From Streptomyces sp. Ru62 (lineage in GTDB: Bacteria > Actinomycetota > Actinomycetes > Streptomycetales > Streptomycetaceae): DNA of 64,000 nucleotides. Under the pieces are notes generated by a model. That model saw only the letters and a program-made list of their open reading frames with translations, ran no database searches and was not told the origin of the DNA. The stretch's first letter is position 1. The number at the start of each line of letters is the position of its first letter. Shown here one piece after another: positions 50,998 to 60,191 of the stretch. The position numbers and the translations under genes were made by a program. The stretch is taken from the NCBI RefSeq assembly GCF_002920615.1, contig NZ_PQSU01000042.1, positions 1 to 64,000 on the forward strand. The letters are read 5' to 3'.

Positions 50998-53073
50998 ATG
51001 CGGTGGTTGGTGGGTTGGAGCAGCACCGCCGCGGGCGCCGCCGGGATCGGATCCGCCGGTGCCGTCGGATACGACGGCGAGACCCTGCACCCGGTCGGCT
51101 CCCAGCTCCTGTGGGGCGACCCGGACCCGCTGTGGGCCGTCGGCGACTGGCGCCCGGACGAGGTGCGCGTGGTGCACGCCGACGCACAGAACCGGATCGC
51201 CATCCTCGGCATCTGCGGTGCCACCGACGAGGAGCTCCGGCGCGGCCTGTTCACCGCGCGCGGGGGCGCGGTGCGCCATCTGACCACCTGGCCCGGCAGC
51301 TACACGGCCGTCGTCCAGGCCGGCCGCCGCATCACGGTCTGCGGCGATCTCGCGGGCGCCCGGCCGGTGTTCTACACCCCCTGGGCCGGCGGCACCGCCT
51401 ACGCCACCGCCGCGCTGCCCCTCGCCGACCTCGTCGAGGCCAACCTCGACTTCACCCACCTCGCCGCCCTGCTCGCCGCCCCGGACGTCCCGGCCGCGCT
51501 GCGCGACAGCACCCCCTACGACGGCGTACGGCGCATTCCGCCGGGGCACGCGCTGGTGCTGCGCGCCGGGGCGCGGGAGGTCGCCGGGTACGAGCCGGTC
51601 GCCTCCCTCGCCGTGGCCGCGCCCCCGGCCGACCCCGGCCGCGCCGTGGACGCCGTCCGGGACGCGCTCGTGGAGGCCGTCCGCACCCGGCTGTCGGCAC
51701 CCCGGCACGTGCCCGACCTGGACCCCGGGCCGGTGCCCGGCATGGGACCGGCCGAGCGGCGGGCCGCGCGCGGGATGCCGGTCCCCGGCATCGGCGCCGA
51801 CCTGTCCGGCGGCCCCGCCTCCGGCACGCTCGCGCTGCTGGCCGCCGGGCTGCCCGGCAGACCCGGCACGCTCCTCGGCCACGGCACGGGCGCGGGCGAA
51901 CGGCTCCTCGCCGTCACGTTCAACGATCTGGCCGTCACCGGCCGCGAGGCCGAACTGGAGCGCGCCGGTGCCCTCGCGGCCAATCCCCGGTTGCACCACG
52001 TCGTGGTCACCGGCGACGAGGGGACCCTGCCGTACGCCGACCTCGACGGCCCGCTGACCGACGAACCCGGCCCCTCCCTGGTCCAGGCGGCCCGGCACCG
52101 CGCGCGGCTCGCCGCCGGCAGCGCCGACCACTTCACCGGCCACGGCGCCCGCCAGGTCCTGGACGCCCACCCCGCCCGCCTCGCCGACCTGCTGGTGGAC
52201 CGCAAACGGCGGCACCTGGTCCGGCCGGTGGCCGCGCTCGCCCGCGCGGACGGCTCCGTGATGGTCCCCGCCCGCGTGTACGGCGCGGCCCGGCGCCTCG
52301 CCCGCACCCCCTACCGGGCGGGCCTGGAGGTGCTGGCCGAGCGGCTGATGCGGCGCCGCTTCGACGAGCCCAAGGGGGCGGTCGGCGCCTCCCTCGCCGC
52401 TCTGGCCTGGGCGAGACCCGGGCCCGCCGCCCGGTGGCTGACGGGGGAGGCGCTGGCTGAAGTATCGGTTCTGCTCCAGGCGGAGGCGGACCGCTCCGCG
52501 ACCGGCGCACAGCGCCCCGGCGACTACCGCGCGCGTGCGGCACTCGCCCGGCACGCCGCCGACCTCCGTGTCCTGGAGCAGGCCGCGGAGATCCGCTCCC
52601 AGCGGCTGCACGCGCCGTTCCTCGACAACCAGGTCGTGCGCGCCTGCCGCGAGCTCCCCGAGGCCCTGCGCGTCCAGCCCGGCGCCCGCGCCGCCATCCT
52701 GCGCACGGTCCTGGAGGGCGCCGGCGTCACCGACCTCCCGCCCGGCTGGGGCGCGCCCTCCCACGCCTCCTCGGCGGCGGCCGCGCGCGCGGGGCTGCGC
52801 GCGGCCACCGACCCCCTCCTTGACCTCTTCTCCACGCCACTGCTCGCCGACGCGGGCCTGGTGGAGGCCCGAGTCGTCCGCAAGGCGCTGCGCTCCGCCG
52901 CGGCGGGCGAGGCCCTCCCCCTGGACGGCCTGGCCGACCTCGTCTCCCTCGAACTCTGGCTCCGCCGCCTCCTCTCCCGCCGCGGCACCTGCTGGACGGG
53001 CACCCCGACCCGCTCCCGCGCGGTCCCTTCGGGGATCCAGCCGAGGCGCAGCGCGCTCGCGCCGGGGGTGTGA
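50998..53073 (+). CDS. Asparagine-synthase-like protein, probably not a standard synthetase
   Basis: A 691-residue protein with the layout of class II asparagine synthetases: glutaminase-like N-terminal half and a C-terminal synthase half. The N-terminal nucleophile Cys2 is missing (starts MRWLVGW), so glutamine cannot be the nitrogen source. The pyrophosphate-loop motif, normally SGGxDS, reads LSGGPASGT (about 267-275), lacking the Asp. This resembles lasso-peptide-cyclase relatives of the albusnodin/ikarugamycin type, but no precursor or leader peptidase is adjacent. ATG 50998 with GGAGG 6 bases upstream. Downstream is a SARP-type regulator. True activity unknown. Confidence 0.75.
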   Translation: MRWLVGWSSTAAGAAGIGSAGAVGYDGETLHPVGSQLLWGDPDPLWAVGDWRPDEVRVVHADAQNRIAILGICGATDEELRRGLFTARGGAVRHLTTWPGSYTAVVQAGRRITVCGDLAGARPVFYTPWAGGTAYATAALPLADLVEANLDFTHLAALLAAPDVPAALRDSTPYDGVRRIPPGHALVLRAGAREVAGYEPVASLAVAAPPADPGRAVDAVRDALVEAVRTRLSAPRHVPDLDPGPVPGMGPAERRAARGMPVPGIGADLSGGPASGTLALLAAGLPGRPGTLLGHGTGAGERLLAVTFNDLAVTGREAELERAGALAANPRLHHVVVTGDEGTLPYADLDGPLTDEPGPSLVQAARHRARLAAGSADHFTGHGARQVLDAHPARLADLLVDRKRRHLVRPVAALARADGSVMVPARVYGAARRLARTPYRAGLEVLAERLMRRRFDEPKGAVGASLAALAWARPGPAARWLTGEALAEVSVLLQAEADRSATGAQRPGDYRARAALARHAADLRVLEQAAEIRSQRLHAPFLDNQVVRACRELPEALRVQPGARAAILRTVLEGAGVTDLPPGWGAPSHASSAAAARAGLRAATDPLLDLFSTPLLADAGLVEARVVRKALRSAAAGEALPLDGLADLVSLELWLRRLLSRRGTCWTGTPTRSRAVPSGIQPRRSALAPGV

Positions 53074-53142
53074 GCGGTGGGACTGTGAGCGGTGGGGTGG
53101 CTCGGCTCGTCGTGCGCCTCCGGGTCCGCGGGGGCTGATCGC

Positions 53143-53168
53143 GCAGTTCCCCGCGCCCCTGGGGGAGC
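53143..53168. repeat. Dispersed Streptomyces intergenic repeat, copy B (inverted)
   Basis: GCAGTTCCCCGCGCCCCTGGGGGAGC, the reverse complement of the 48732-48758 element with a few changes. The pair flanks the NsdA-like and asparagine-synthase-like genes. Confidence 0.75.
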
Positions 53169-53299
53169 TGCCGTGCCGTCGGCTGCACAGTGCCGGCGGG
53201 CGAGCCGACCCCCAGTCGGCCGCGGCGCCGGACATTGTGCGAAGCACCGGTACCGAAACCTCCGTGCCCCCATCCCGCACCCCCCGCCACAATGACCGG

Positions 53300-56200
53300 G
53301 TGCGGTACAGAATCCTGGGCGTGACCCAAGCGGCGGACGACCTGGGCGCCCCCGTGCCCCTCGGCGGCCGGCGCCTGCGGACGCTCCTCGCCGCCCTGGC
53401 CCTCCGTCCCGGCCGCACCACCGCCCCCCACACCCTCGTCGAGGAGATCTGGGCGGACGACCCGCCCCAGGACGCCCCCGCCGCCCTCCAGGCCCTCGTC
53501 GGCCGTCTGCGCCGTGCCCTCGGCCGGCACACCATCGCCTCCACCCCGGGCGGCTACCGCCTCGAAGCGGCCGAGGACGACGTTGACCTGCACGTCTTCG
53601 AACGCCTCGCCCACACCGGCACCCAGGCTCTCACCGCCGGCGACCCGGCCACCGCCCACCGCACCCTCACCCGGGCCCTGGCCCTCTGGTACGGCCCGGC
53701 CCTCGCCGACCTCCCCGACCGCACCGCCGCCGCCCGCCCCGAGGCCCTGCGCCTGGAGGCGACCCGTGCCCGCGCCGCCGCGGCCCTGGCCCTCGGCCGC
53801 GCCCGGGAGGCCGTACCGGAGCTGCGGGAGCTGACCACCGCCCACCCGTACGACGAGCCCCTGCACGCCCTCCTCATCCGCGCCCTGCGGGACACGGGCC
53901 GCCCGGCCGACGCCCTCGCCGCCTACGAGTCCGCCCGCCGCACCCTCGCCGACTCCCTCGGCACCGACCCGGGCCCGGAACTCCAGTCCCTGCACACGTC
54001 GTTGCTGAAGCAGGAGCCCCTGGACGCCCTCAAGTCCCCGCAGACCCCCGAGTCCGCGAACACCCCCGAGCCACCGGCGCATTCGTCACCCCCCGCGCCC
54101 CCGCAGCCCCCCGAACGCACCGGAAATCTCCGTCCCCGCCTGACCTCCTTCGTCGGGCGGGAACCAGAGCTCAAGGCCATTCGTTCCGATGTGCACAGGG
54201 CCCGCCTGGTCACGCTCACCGGACCGGGCGGCTCGGGAAAGACCCGCCTCGCCGAGGAGGCCGCCGCACCGCACCCCTCGGCATGGCTGGTCGAGCTCGC
54301 CCCGCTCGACCGCCCGGAGGCGGTGCCCGGCGCGGTGGTCAGCGCGCTCGGTCTGCGCGAGACCGTGCTGCTGACCAACGAGCTGGCGACCCCGCAGGCC
54401 GACCCCACGGCCCTGCTGATCGAGTACTGCGCACCGCGCAGCCACCTTCTGGTCCTTGACAACTGCGAGCACGTCATCGGCGCGGCAGCCGCCCTCGCCG
54501 AGACCCTCCTCACCCACTGCCCGGGACTCACGATCCTCGCGACCAGCCGGGAACCCCTGGGCGTCCCCGGAGAGTCGGTGCGCCCGGTCGAGCCGCTCGT
54601 CCCGGAGCAGGCGCACCGCCTCTTCGCCGAGCGCGCGAAGGCCGTCCGTCCCGACGCCGACGCGGTGCTCGGCGACACCGAGGCCGTGGCGGAGATCTGC
54701 CGCCGTCTGGACGGGCTGCCGCTGGCCATCGAGCTGGCCGCGGCCCGGCTCCGGCTGCTGACCCCGCGCCAGATCGCCGACCGCCTGGACGACCGCTTCC
54801 GCCTGCTCACCTCCGGAAGCCGCACGGTCCTGCCCCGGCAGCAGACCCTGCGCGCGGTCGTCGACTGGTCCTGGGAGCTGCTGGACGAGCGGGAGCGGAC
54901 GGTCCTGTGCGAGGTGTCGGTGTTCGCCGGCGGCTGGGACCTCGCGGCGGCCGAGGCCGTGTGCACCGGCCCGGCGGCGGACCTGATCGGCGCGCTGGTC
55001 GACAAGTCCCTGGTGGTCGCCGCCCCGCACGACCCGGACGGCACCGGTGCCGGGACGGGCGCCGGCATGCGGTACCGCATGCTGGAGACCATCCACGAGT
55101 ACGCCAGCGAGCGCGCCGCCGAGGTCCCCGGGCTGCGCGCGGCGGCCGAGCGACGCCACCGCGCGTGGGTGCGGGCCCTGGTGGAGGAGGCGGAGCCGCG
55201 GCTGCGGTCGGCGGCCCAGCTGCCCTGGATAGCCCGCCTGGAGACCGAGCTGGACAACATCCGCGCGGCCCTGGACCGCGCGGTCCGCGCGGGCGACGAG
55301 GCGGAGGCGGGCGCGATCGTCCTGGCCACCGGCTGGTTCTGGTGGCTGCGCAACCACCGCCAGGAGGCGGTGGCCTGGGTGCGGCTGGTGCTCCGCCTGG
55401 GCATCGCCCTGGACACCCTGCCCGCGGGCGCGCCGGCCGACGAGGTGAGGGCCCGGGCGGAGACCGCCGACCCGGTGGGCGCCTTCCTCGCCGCCCCCGA
55501 CGGCGAGGCCGGGCATCCGCTGCGCGAGCTGCGGATGGACCTGCGCATGCTGGACCTGTTCCTGACCGCCGAGACGGGCACGGAGAACCTCGTGGCCGAC
55601 GAACGGGCCCGGGAGTACCTCGCGCGCGTGCGGGCGGCCTACGAACGCGGCGGACCGCAGGCCGCCCGGCTCCCGGGCATCATCTGGCCGCTGACCTCCT
55701 ACTACCTGGGCGGTCCCACGGACATCCGCCCGCAGATGACGGAGTGCGTCGCCAACTGCCGCCGCTACGGCGGCGAGTGGGAACTCGGGGTCGCCCTGAT
55801 GTACCGCGCCCATGTGACCGTCGACTCCCCGGGCAACCTGCGGGGCGTCGACGAGGACCTGGCCGAGCTGCGGACGCTCAGCCGGCGCGTCGGCGACCGC
55901 TGGATGCGGGCGCAGGTGTGCAGCGCGGCCGGCGAGGCGGCCATGACCCGGGGCAGGTACGACGAGGCGCGCGGCGAGTACGAGGAAGCGCTGCGACTCG
56001 CCTACGAGGTGGGCGCCCACGCCGAGTCGCCGTTCCTGATGGCCCGGCTCGCCGAGATCTCCTACCGCTCCGGCGACCGGGAGGCCGCGCTGGCCGCCCT
56101 GGACGAGGCGGGAGCGGCCGCCGACCGGTACGCGGTACCGGAGTCCCGGGCCTTCGTGCTGCTCCTGCGCGCCCACATCGCCCTGCACGACCACCAGCAC

Positions 56201-56689
56201 GCGCGCGCCCGCGAGCTGTACGAGGCGACCCGTGCGGTGATCCGGGACGGCACCCCGCCCCCGCAGTTCGTGGCGGCCCAGCGGATGGTCGAGGCGCTGC
56301 TCGCGGCCGGCGAGTCGGGACCCGCGCACGGGTTGCCGATCATGTCGGAGGCCCTGCGGGAAGCCGTGGACCACCAGTGCGCCGAGTCGATCACGGCCGG
56401 TCTGGTGGACGTGGCGGCCGGTCTGCTGGCCCGGCTCGGCGATCTGCCGGGCGCGCTGCGGCTGTTCGCCGCCGCGGACCACTGGCGTGACGGACTCGAC
56501 CGGCCCGAGCCGGAGCGCGGCGAGGCCGCCCGGGTGCGCGCCGAGGCCGGCGCGGCCCTCCCGGCCGACCGCTGTGCCGCCGAGTGCGCCCGGGGTGCCT
56601 CCATGGGCGTGGCGGACGTCCTGCGCGAACTGGACGCCGCGGCGGCGGCCGGCGCGCAGCTCCGGGGCGGCCCGGCTACCGGCAGGTGA
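53300..56689 (+). CDS. Large SARP/AfsR-type transcriptional regulator
   Basis: A 1129-residue regulator. An OmpR-type winged helix (1-90) and a bacterial transcriptional activator domain (~95-240, DVDLHVFERLA) are followed by a Pro-rich linker, an NB-ARC/AAA-like ATPase with Walker A GPGGSGKTR (about 309-317), and a C-terminal helical repeat region (~580-1120). This is the architecture of AfsR and related STAND regulators. GTG 53300 has no ribosome site; CACAAT lies 7 bases before it, giving a leaderless start. The 3' end overlaps the convergent sigma factor gene by 14 bp. Targets unknown; the asparagine-synthase-like gene just upstream is a candidate. Confidence 0.88.
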   Translation: MRYRILGVTQAADDLGAPVPLGGRRLRTLLAALALRPGRTTAPHTLVEEIWADDPPQDAPAALQALVGRLRRALGRHTIASTPGGYRLEAAEDDVDLHVFERLAHTGTQALTAGDPATAHRTLTRALALWYGPALADLPDRTAAARPEALRLEATRARAAAALALGRAREAVPELRELTTAHPYDEPLHALLIRALRDTGRPADALAAYESARRTLADSLGTDPGPELQSLHTSLLKQEPLDALKSPQTPESANTPEPPAHSSPPAPPQPPERTGNLRPRLTSFVGREPELKAIRSDVHRARLVTLTGPGGSGKTRLAEEAAAPHPSAWLVELAPLDRPEAVPGAVVSALGLRETVLLTNELATPQADPTALLIEYCAPRSHLLVLDNCEHVIGAAAALAETLLTHCPGLTILATSREPLGVPGESVRPVEPLVPEQAHRLFAERAKAVRPDADAVLGDTEAVAEICRRLDGLPLAIELAAARLRLLTPRQIADRLDDRFRLLTSGSRTVLPRQQTLRAVVDWSWELLDERERTVLCEVSVFAGGWDLAAAEAVCTGPAADLIGALVDKSLVVAAPHDPDGTGAGTGAGMRYRMLETIHEYASERAAEVPGLRAAAERRHRAWVRALVEEAEPRLRSAAQLPWIARLETELDNIRAALDRAVRAGDEAEAGAIVLATGWFWWLRNHRQEAVAWVRLVLRLGIALDTLPAGAPADEVRARAETADPVGAFLAAPDGEAGHPLRELRMDLRMLDLFLTAETGTENLVADERAREYLARVRAAYERGGPQAARLPGIIWPLTSYYLGGPTDIRPQMTECVANCRRYGGEWELGVALMYRAHVTVDSPGNLRGVDEDLAELRTLSRRVGDRWMRAQVCSAAGEAAMTRGRYDEARGEYEEALRLAYEVGAHAESPFLMARLAEISYRSGDREAALAALDEAGAAADRYAVPESRAFVLLLRAHIALHDHQHARARELYEATRAVIRDGTPPPQFVAAQRMVEALLAAGESGPAHGLPIMSEALREAVDHQCAESITAGLVDVAAGLLARLGDLPGALRLFAAADHWRDGLDRPEPERGEAARVRAEAGAALPADRCAAECARGASMGVADVLRELDAAAAAGAQLRGGPATGR

Positions 56690-58619
56690 ACCGGGACTCC
56701 GCCCAGTCCGCGAGTGCCGCCCGGTCGAAGGCGTTGCTGTGCGGTTCCGTCACGAGCCGTACGGTCGTGCGCCCGGTGAGGTCGACATGGACGGGGACGG
56801 CCGGGTCGCGGCCCTTGACCATGCCGGACCGCCACAGCCGGACCCCGTCGGCGTAGACGGAGAAGGAGACCTTGCCGAGGCCGAGCGTCATGTCGTCCAC
56901 GCCGGCCAGCGCGTCGTACGCGGTGCACTGCCGGTTGAGGACGATGGTGACGGAGGAGTCGCCGTGGACGGTGGCCCCGCGCGCGTACCGCTCGCCGCCG
57001 ACGGACATGCCGTACCGCTGCCACACCCAGCTGCTCTCGCCGAGCGCGATCTCGGGCCGGGTGCCGTCGCCGACGACGTCGAAGCGCAACTCGCTCAGCT
57101 GGTAGACGGTGGGCGCCGGCGGCGGAGTGGGCGTCGGGGTCGGCTTGGGTTCCGGCTTCGGCGGGGGGCTGGGTGTCGGCGTGGAGGTGGATGTCGGCGT
57201 CGGAGTGGGCTCGGGCGCCGGCGTCACCGGGGGTGTCGGGGTGGGCGTGTGGGCGTCGGCGCTGGTGGGCGTCGGTGCCGGTTCGGGAGCGAGGACGACG
57301 GGCTTCGGCGGGGGCTTGCGCGCGGGCGGTGCGGGCGCGGGCGTCCCGGGCCGCACGACCGGCGCGGACACGGGCGGGGAGGGGTCCGGTGCCGGCCGGG
57401 CGACCTCCTTCGCCGGGCTGCTGTCGTTCACCAGGGCCAGCGCGACCGCGGCGGCGGCCACCGCGACCACACCGGCCGCGATGCCGGCCTTGATCGGCGC
57501 CCCGAATCCCTCGGTGGCCGCGGCCCCGCCCGCGCCGCTCGCGCCACCGGACGAGCCACCGGCCGCGGCGGCGGCCGCCCCGGCCCCCGCGCCGCCGGCC
57601 ACGATCCCGAGGGCCTTGGTGTACCCGGCGGCCCCGAACCAGCCGATGACCGCGACCGGGACGACGGCGGGGATACCGCTCGCGACCTCTTCGATCTGCG
57701 CCGCCGCCAGCCGGCACTTGGCGCACTCCTCCAGGTGCTTGCGCAGGCCCCGCTCGGCGCGGACCCGCAGCTTGCGGCGGGCGTAGCCGCCGAGCTGTTC
57801 GGCGTATCGGGCGCACTCCTCGTCGTGGGCGAGGGCGGCGCTGACGTGGGCCTGGAGGTACGCCTGTTTCAGCCCCTCGCGCGCGCGGCTGGCGAGCACC
57901 CGGGTGCCGTTGGCGTCCAGCCCGAACAGGACGGCCACCTCGCTCGGGGACTCGTCCTCCACCTCCGTGTGCCACAGCACGGCCTGCCAGCGCTCGGGCA
58001 GCGAACGGAAGGCCCGCATGGCCATGGACTGCTCGGCCTCGTGCAGGGCGCGGACGTCGGCCCCGAGACCGAGGCCCGCTGTGGAGGAGCCGATGAACGC
58101 GGTGTCGTCGGAGGCGTCCGGGACCCGGGCGGCCTGCTGGGCGAAGACGGCGAAGTCGTCGACGAGCTGCTCCCGCCGGGCGGACCTGGTCCAGTGGGCG
58201 GCGACACGTCGGACGGAGGTCAGCAGATAGGCCCGTACGGCGTGTTCCGGCCCGGAGCCGCCCCTTACCGCTTGCAGCATCCGCGCGAACACCTCGGCGG
58301 TGAGGTCGTCGGCGGTGTGCCCGTCCCGGCAGCAGGTGCGGGCGTAGCGCCGTACCGCGTCGGCGTGCCGTCGGTACAGCTCCTCGTAGGCGGAGTCGTC
58401 ACCGCCGCGCATCCGCCCGATCAGCTCGCTGTCGGCGGGCGGCATCCCGCGGGGCGGCGGCAGCACGCTTCCCTCACGCTGGGCCGGCACGTTCCCGTCC
58501 GGGGCCCCGCCGGAGGAAGCCGGCCGTCCGCCCTGGTGCGGCACCTGGGGTGAGGCCAGCCCCCGAGTCTCCGCGTCCCCGTCGTCACCGCGCGACCCGT
58601 CCCACCCGTCAACGCCCAT
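56676..58619 (-). CDS. ECF sigma factor fused to zinc finger, membrane helix and NPCBM domain
   Basis: A 647-residue fusion. A disordered N-terminus (~1-60), sigma region 2 (~77-142), region 4 (~202-252), then a zf-HC2-like zinc finger with H295xxxC299xxC302 (KHLEECAKC), as in anti-sigma factors. Hydrophobic stretches lie at ~315-345 and ~377-397, the latter a likely membrane helix. A Pro/Thr-rich spacer (~405-505) leads to a C-terminal NPCBM-type carbohydrate-binding domain (~505-647). So sigma and anti-sigma-like parts share one chain, with the sensor outside. Release would need proteolysis or conformational change. No extension beyond ATG 58619 was evident. The 3' end overlaps the convergent regulator gene by 14 bp. 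Confidence 0.88.
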   Translation of the reverse strand: MGVDGWDGSRGDDGDAETRGLASPQVPHQGGRPASSGGAPDGNVPAQREGSVLPPPRGMPPADSELIGRMRGGDDSAYEELYRRHADAVRRYARTCCRDGHTADDLTAEVFARMLQAVRGGSGPEHAVRAYLLTSVRRVAAHWTRSARREQLVDDFAVFAQQAARVPDASDDTAFIGSSTAGLGLGADVRALHEAEQSMAMRAFRSLPERWQAVLWHTEVEDESPSEVAVLFGLDANGTRVLASRAREGLKQAYLQAHVSAALAHDEECARYAEQLGGYARRKLRVRAERGLRKHLEECAKCRLAAAQIEEVASGIPAVVPVAVIGWFGAAGYTKALGIVAGGAGAGAAAAAAGGSSGGASGAGGAAATEGFGAPIKAGIAAGVVAVAAAAVALALVNDSSPAKEVARPAPDPSPPVSAPVVRPGTPAPAPPARKPPPKPVVLAPEPAPTPTSADAHTPTPTPPVTPAPEPTPTPTSTSTPTPSPPPKPEPKPTPTPTPPPAPTVYQLSELRFDVVGDGTRPEIALGESSWVWQRYGMSVGGERYARGATVHGDSSVTIVLNRQCTAYDALAGVDDMTLGLGKVSFSVYADGVRLWRSGMVKGRDPAVPVHVDLTGRTTVRLVTEPHSNAFDRAALADWAESRFTCR

Positions 58620-58956
58620 CGCGGACAGCCCCCGACCCCGGCTCAGCCCAACCCGTCGGCCTCAGCCTGCCACACCGGACTCCCCCCGGAGCCCCCGCGC
58701 ACACCCCATCCACTCATCCGAGCGCACTTGCCCCCGCATCCCCCGAACACCCGTCGAACGCCCGGCCCCCGAAGCCGATGCGCGGGGCACCCGACAGAGA
58801 AAGGAGAAGGGGGCGCGGTGCGGAGGGAAAGGGAAGGGGCGCGGGACTCCGTGGGTGCTCCCCACCACCGCCCCACGCCCCCCGCGGTCGCCGACGGTTC
58901 ATCGGCCGTACGGCGGCGACCCGCAGTCACCGACGGCGCATCCGCCCCAGAAGGGC
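58620..58956. other. Intergenic region upstream of the ECF sigma gene
   Basis: 337 bp with no supported gene; very Pro/Arg-coding frames are GC-skew artefacts. It presumably holds the promoter of the sigma-fusion gene (minus strand). Nothing else recognised. Confidence 0.4.
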
Positions 58957-58999
58957 CCCGGCACCACCCGACCACGACAGTCGTACGGGTGGCACCGGG
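58957..58999 (-). terminator. Terminator of the TetR-family gene
   Basis: Long hairpin: CCCGGCACCACCCG (58957-58970) with CGGGTGGCACCGGG (58986-58999), two mismatches, plus inner stem ACGAC/GTCGT. It lies 39 bp after the TetR-family gene on its strand. Confidence 0.7.
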
Positions 59000-59038
59000 G
59001 AAAGACGGAACGCCCCGGAAGGCGAAACCGAGGCCCGC

Positions 59039-59815
59039 CTACGGCCGGGACCGCAGCCCCTCCAGCAGGATGTCCAGCAACCGGGCCGATGCCGCCGCCT
59101 GCTGCGCCGCATCCGGCAACGACGGCGCCGCCGTGGCGATCACCAACAGCACGTCACCCACGGACACGTCCGCCCGCAGCTCACCCGCCGCCCGGGCCCG
59201 GTCCACCAACTGCCCGACCACATCGAGCAGCGCCCCGGCCCCGGCGTCATCGGCCACCGCGGCCTCCTGCGCCACGAGCCGCAGCTCGGCACTCCCCGGC
59301 TGCACCCGCTGCTGCGGCACCCGAGCCTCTGCGGCGAGGCCGACGGCCCCACCGGCCTCGCCGGAATCACCGGAACCGGCGGAGCCGACCCGCAGCACCT
59401 GCGGCGGCAGCAACCGCCCGGCCCCGGACGCCACGGACGTCCGCAGGAACCGCGACAGCGCCGACCACGGCTCGTCCTCCTGCCCGAGCGCCGCCCGGGC
59501 CTGCTCGGTCAGCCGCGCCGTCTCCTCCTCGGCGATCCGCCGGACCAGCACGTCCTTGCTGGGAAAGCGCCGGTACACCGTGCCGACCCCGACCCGGGCC
59601 CGCCGCGCCACATCTTCCATCGGCGCGCCGTACCCCAGCTCGCCGAACACCTCACGTGCCGCACGCAGCACGTGCTCCAGGTTGCGCTGTGCGTCCACCC
59701 GCAGCGGAGTCGTCCGCGCGGTGTCCGCGCGTCCGTTGCCCACCGCCGCGGTCATCGCCTTGCCGCCGGGCGCGACGGCTGCTGCCGATGCCCAGTGCGT
59801 GTCCTGAACATGCAT
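59039..59815 (-). CDS. TetR-family transcriptional regulator
   Basis: A 258-residue repressor. The HTH lies at ~35-80: RNLEHVLRAAREVFGELGYG and MEDVARRARVGVGTVYRRFPSKDVLV. The remaining all-helical part is the ligand/dimer domain. ATG 59815 has GGGGGAA 5 bases upstream; further upstream codons are in-frame but lack coding character. Divergent from ndh; a palindrome at 60024-60039 in between is a candidate operator. Confidence 0.88.
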   Translation of the reverse strand: MHVQDTHWASAAAVAPGGKAMTAAVGNGRADTARTTPLRVDAQRNLEHVLRAAREVFGELGYGAPMEDVARRARVGVGTVYRRFPSKDVLVRRIAEEETARLTEQARAALGQEDEPWSALSRFLRTSVASGAGRLLPPQVLRVGSAGSGDSGEAGGAVGLAAEARVPQQRVQPGSAELRLVAQEAAVADDAGAGALLDVVGQLVDRARAAGELRADVSVGDVLLVIATAAPSLPDAAQQAAASARLLDILLEGLRSRP

Positions 59816-60191
59816 GTGTTTCCCCCGGTAATGACGTCTCCCCCCGGAGACTCCCCGCCACTGAACGCGAGGCGCGCGGAACTGGCTTCGGTCCCGACCG
59901 GATCCGCCCGTTGCGGAACCGTTCGACCACATTCCCTACACCCCGTCGACACACGAACATAGTTGAGAGGAAGTCAATTCAGAAGGGGCAGGTTCCGTAC
60001 AGTGCGCCCCTCGATCGGAGTACGGGGTGTATACATCCCGATTCCGGCCCTTCGCCCCCTGTCACCCGCCCCCGCTGACCTGCCCCCTTTCGTCCCGCGC
60101 GGACGCCACGGCCGGCCGTGTGCACACCCGGCCGCCGGTCACACAAATTGTCGGGGCTGTGGACAAACACCAGCGCCGGGTGCGTCATGGG
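59816..60191. promoter_or_regulatory. Divergent region TetR gene / ndh
   Basis: 376 bp without a gene. It holds GGGGTGTATACATCCC (60024-60039), a 16-bp palindrome with one mismatched pair, and TTGAGAGGAAGTCAA at about 59963. Both are candidate regulator sites; no Rex-type box (TGTGAA-N6-TTCACA) is seen. Confidence 0.45.
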
